A stretch of DNA of 64,000 nt from positions 509,519-573,518 of the forward strand of contig VWZS01002145.1 of NCBI GenBank assembly GCA_013397075.1, in the 5' to 3' direction. Source of the stretch: Rhabdornis inornatus. Taxonomy: Eukaryota > Chordata > Aves > Passeriformes > Rhabdornithidae. The translations under genes were made by a program, and so were the position numbers. Positions 62,242 to 64,000 of this stretch are shown one piece after another. Below the pieces are notes generated by a model, which worked only from the letters and a program-made list of their open reading frames with translations, did not search any database and had not been told where the DNA came from. The number at the start of each line of letters is the position of its first letter. Positions within the stretch are counted from its first letter, which is position 1.

Positions 62242-63479
62242 TACTTTTTTCCAAGTTCTAGCATTATTTCCAAAGTAACATTGTCATACAAAATGCCTGC
62301 AAGAACTGTCTGTCATCTCATTCTCCAATGTTTGCACACTCTTTTCCCTCTTTTTTTTGAGTAGAGGTGATAGTCTATTTCAATTTTAAATTCAAGCTGA
62401 AAGAGTCACAACTCTGCATTTGGTCACTGTCTGTTATACAGTTTGTTACGAAGAAAAAAAAGAAGCGTACACTTCTTTAGTACTCCTGGTGCCTTAAATA
62501 ACAATGAGTTAATCATGGTTTTACAAACCCCTTAATAACTGTGTTACTCATTAGCAGTAAACTCCACTTATTGTATTGATTTTTGATGCTATATCTTCCT
62601 GGGAACTCAGGTTTCTCACTGTAATTCCTTTCACTGTTATAATTATTCTTAAAGTATATTATTAAATTATTTAAATATTTATTTAAGTTCTTTAAAAAAC
62701 TAGAATTAACACAAGCAAAGAAAACTTAAGCCTTGGAGAAAACAGCCACTTGCTTTTGCGAGACAGCTACACCAGGTTTAGGTTATGTGTGGCAGATATA
62801 CCTCACCATCCTCACAGAATATCCCATAAAATCCAATGCAGATTTAAGCAAAAGGCTTCTACAAGAGTTAAATAAGACTTTGGAGAAAGAATACTAATAG
62901 CCTTCTCATAGCCTTCAGCTCTACAGGGCTGAAAGAAAAAGTTTTAAAGTACATGGCACTTGCAGTTACATATTTCCCATTCAAAGCAGGAGGATATGAC
63001 TGTAACTGAAAAGATCGAAACATTCAGCCACATGATAACTTTCAGGAAGCAAAGCCAAATTTTACTGCCAGTCATTTTCAAGCAGGAAGAAGTAGCAGTC
63101 AATTAAGTGCTAAGCACTACTGACAGCTCACATCACACATGAGGAGAAATGCATTCAAACTAAGTTTGCCCATAACACCACCATTAGACCCAGCAATTTC
63201 AGTACCATGGCTCTGAAATACCTTCATTGTTTTCAGATCCCACAACAAAACAAACTTGTACTCACCTACACAGATTAATCACTCTAAGAGAAACTGGAAC
63301 ATTGCACTTGGAAACCTGATAATGGTTTTAGTGCATCTAAGCAGGTTCCTTAATACTGATGATCAGTTCCTCACCAGCTGACTTCCAACTACTCATAATT
63401 GTAAAGATGGACACTGGATGATGATCCATTGGTGACACCACTCAGCAATTACAGAACCTGCCCAGGTAAAAGCATTTAA
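62242..63479 (-). other. COL25A1: Intronic sequence, nothing recognised
   Basis: AT-rich unique-looking sequence between the gap and the terminal CR1. No exon, RNA gene or repeat was recognised. Confidence 0.55.
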
Positions 63480-64000
63480 ATAGGCTGCATCAAATGAAGT
63501 GCTGCCAGCAGGTCTAAGGAGGTGATTCTCCCTCTTCTGCTCCACTCCCATGAGACACCATCTGGAGTACTGTGTCACCTCTGGGACCTACTGTGTAAGA
63601 AAGCACATGGACCTGTTGGAGCAAGTCCAGAGGACCACAGAGATTATGAGAGGGATGGAGAAGCTCTTCTATGTAGACAGGCTGAGAAAGTTGGGGTTGT
63701 TCAGCAAAGGCTCCAGGGAGACTTTACTGCAGCCTTTCAATACTGAAAGGGGACCTGTAAAAAATGTGTGGTGAAATATACTTTTTTTTTTTTTTACTAA
63801 GGCCTGTAGTGGCAGGACAAGTGGTAATTACTTTCAACTAAAATAAAGCTTATATTGAATGTAAGAAATAATTACGATAGTGGTGAAATACTGGAACAGA
63901 CTGTCCAGAGAAGCTATGGATGACTAATACCTAGAAGTGTTCTCAATCCCTGGAAGTGTTCAAGGTCAGGTTGGATGGGGCTTTGAGCAACCTGGTCTGG
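63480..64000 (+). mobile_element. CR1 LINE, ORF2 C-terminus and 3' region, sense, cut by window edge
   Basis: Plus-strand CR1. The frame at 63550-63774 contains HHLEYCVTSGTYCVRKHMDL, then LEQVQRTTEIMRGMEKL and VDRLRKLGLFS, matching the end of the CR1 reverse transcriptase protein (HLEYCVQFW...MDLLERVQRR...LRELGLFS in typical copies). Downstream are 'tactggaacagactgtccag', 'cctggaagtgttcaaggtca' and 'ggttggatggggctttgagc'. The frame is broken after about 63775 near a T run (63782-63796), so the copy is inactive. It continues past the right edge. Confidence 0.93.

Overview
This is a window of vertebrate nuclear DNA, almost certainly from a bird. The evidence is several CR1 LINE fragments carrying the typical avian 3' sequence, three solo-LTR-like insertions (one closely resembling an ERVL-type LTR I know from many Neoaves), AT-rich intronic sequence, and tiny exons scattered in very long introns. 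Nothing bacterial, such as an operon or CRISPR array, is present. Nearly all open frames longer than 60 codons look like chance frames or repeat relics.

The only host gene I can support lies on the minus strand and spans the whole window. It is the avian orthologue of COL25A1 (collagen type XXV alpha-1, also called CLAC-P), a neuronal type II transmembrane collagen. Seven short coding exons were found by reading the minus strand for Gly-X-Y codons flanked by AG and GT. In transcript order they are 46173-46147, 41261-41244, 23053-23027, 22859-22833, 10304-10233, 9354-9247 and 6145-6110. All are multiples of three and begin and end in phase 0, and six of the seven begin with a glycine codon. 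Together they encode 105 residues: the end of the first collagenous domain, a 24-residue non-collagenous interruption beginning MVFPKINHGF, and the start of the second collagenous domain (GDQGQAGPPGPPGPPGPRG...). The interruption is the diagnostic match. Exons coding the cytoplasmic, transmembrane and furin-site regions, and all exons downstream of GEPGKPGEQGLT, were not found and probably lie outside the window on either side.

Layout: 1-320 CR1 (minus); 2995-3521 solo LTR with a likely 5-bp target duplication; 6.1-10.3 kb three exons; 11.17-11.23 kb a candidate unannotated in-frame exon; 13636-14058 a second solo LTR with a likely target duplication; 18.34-18.97 kb an internally deleted CR1 with reverse transcriptase remnants; 22.8-23.05 kb a close pair of 27-nt exons; 29.88-30.2 kb CR1; 41.24 kb an 18-nt exon; 42.3-42.57 kb CR1; 43.27-43.49 kb a GATATA array; 46.15 kb a 27-nt exon; 49.58-50.20 kb a third LTR; 56.41-56.49 kb a perfect 39-bp inverted repeat with a 2-nt loop; 62.185-62.218 kb an assembly gap; 63.48-64.0 kb CR1 running off the edge.

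I see no clearly new multi-gene system. The most interesting points are (i) the candidate extra exon next to the interruption exon, both with weak donor sites, suggesting alternative control of the collagen interruption, and (ii) the perfect 80-nt foldback at 56.4 kb. All repeat family names and comparisons with human collagen XXV come from memory and were not checked against a database.
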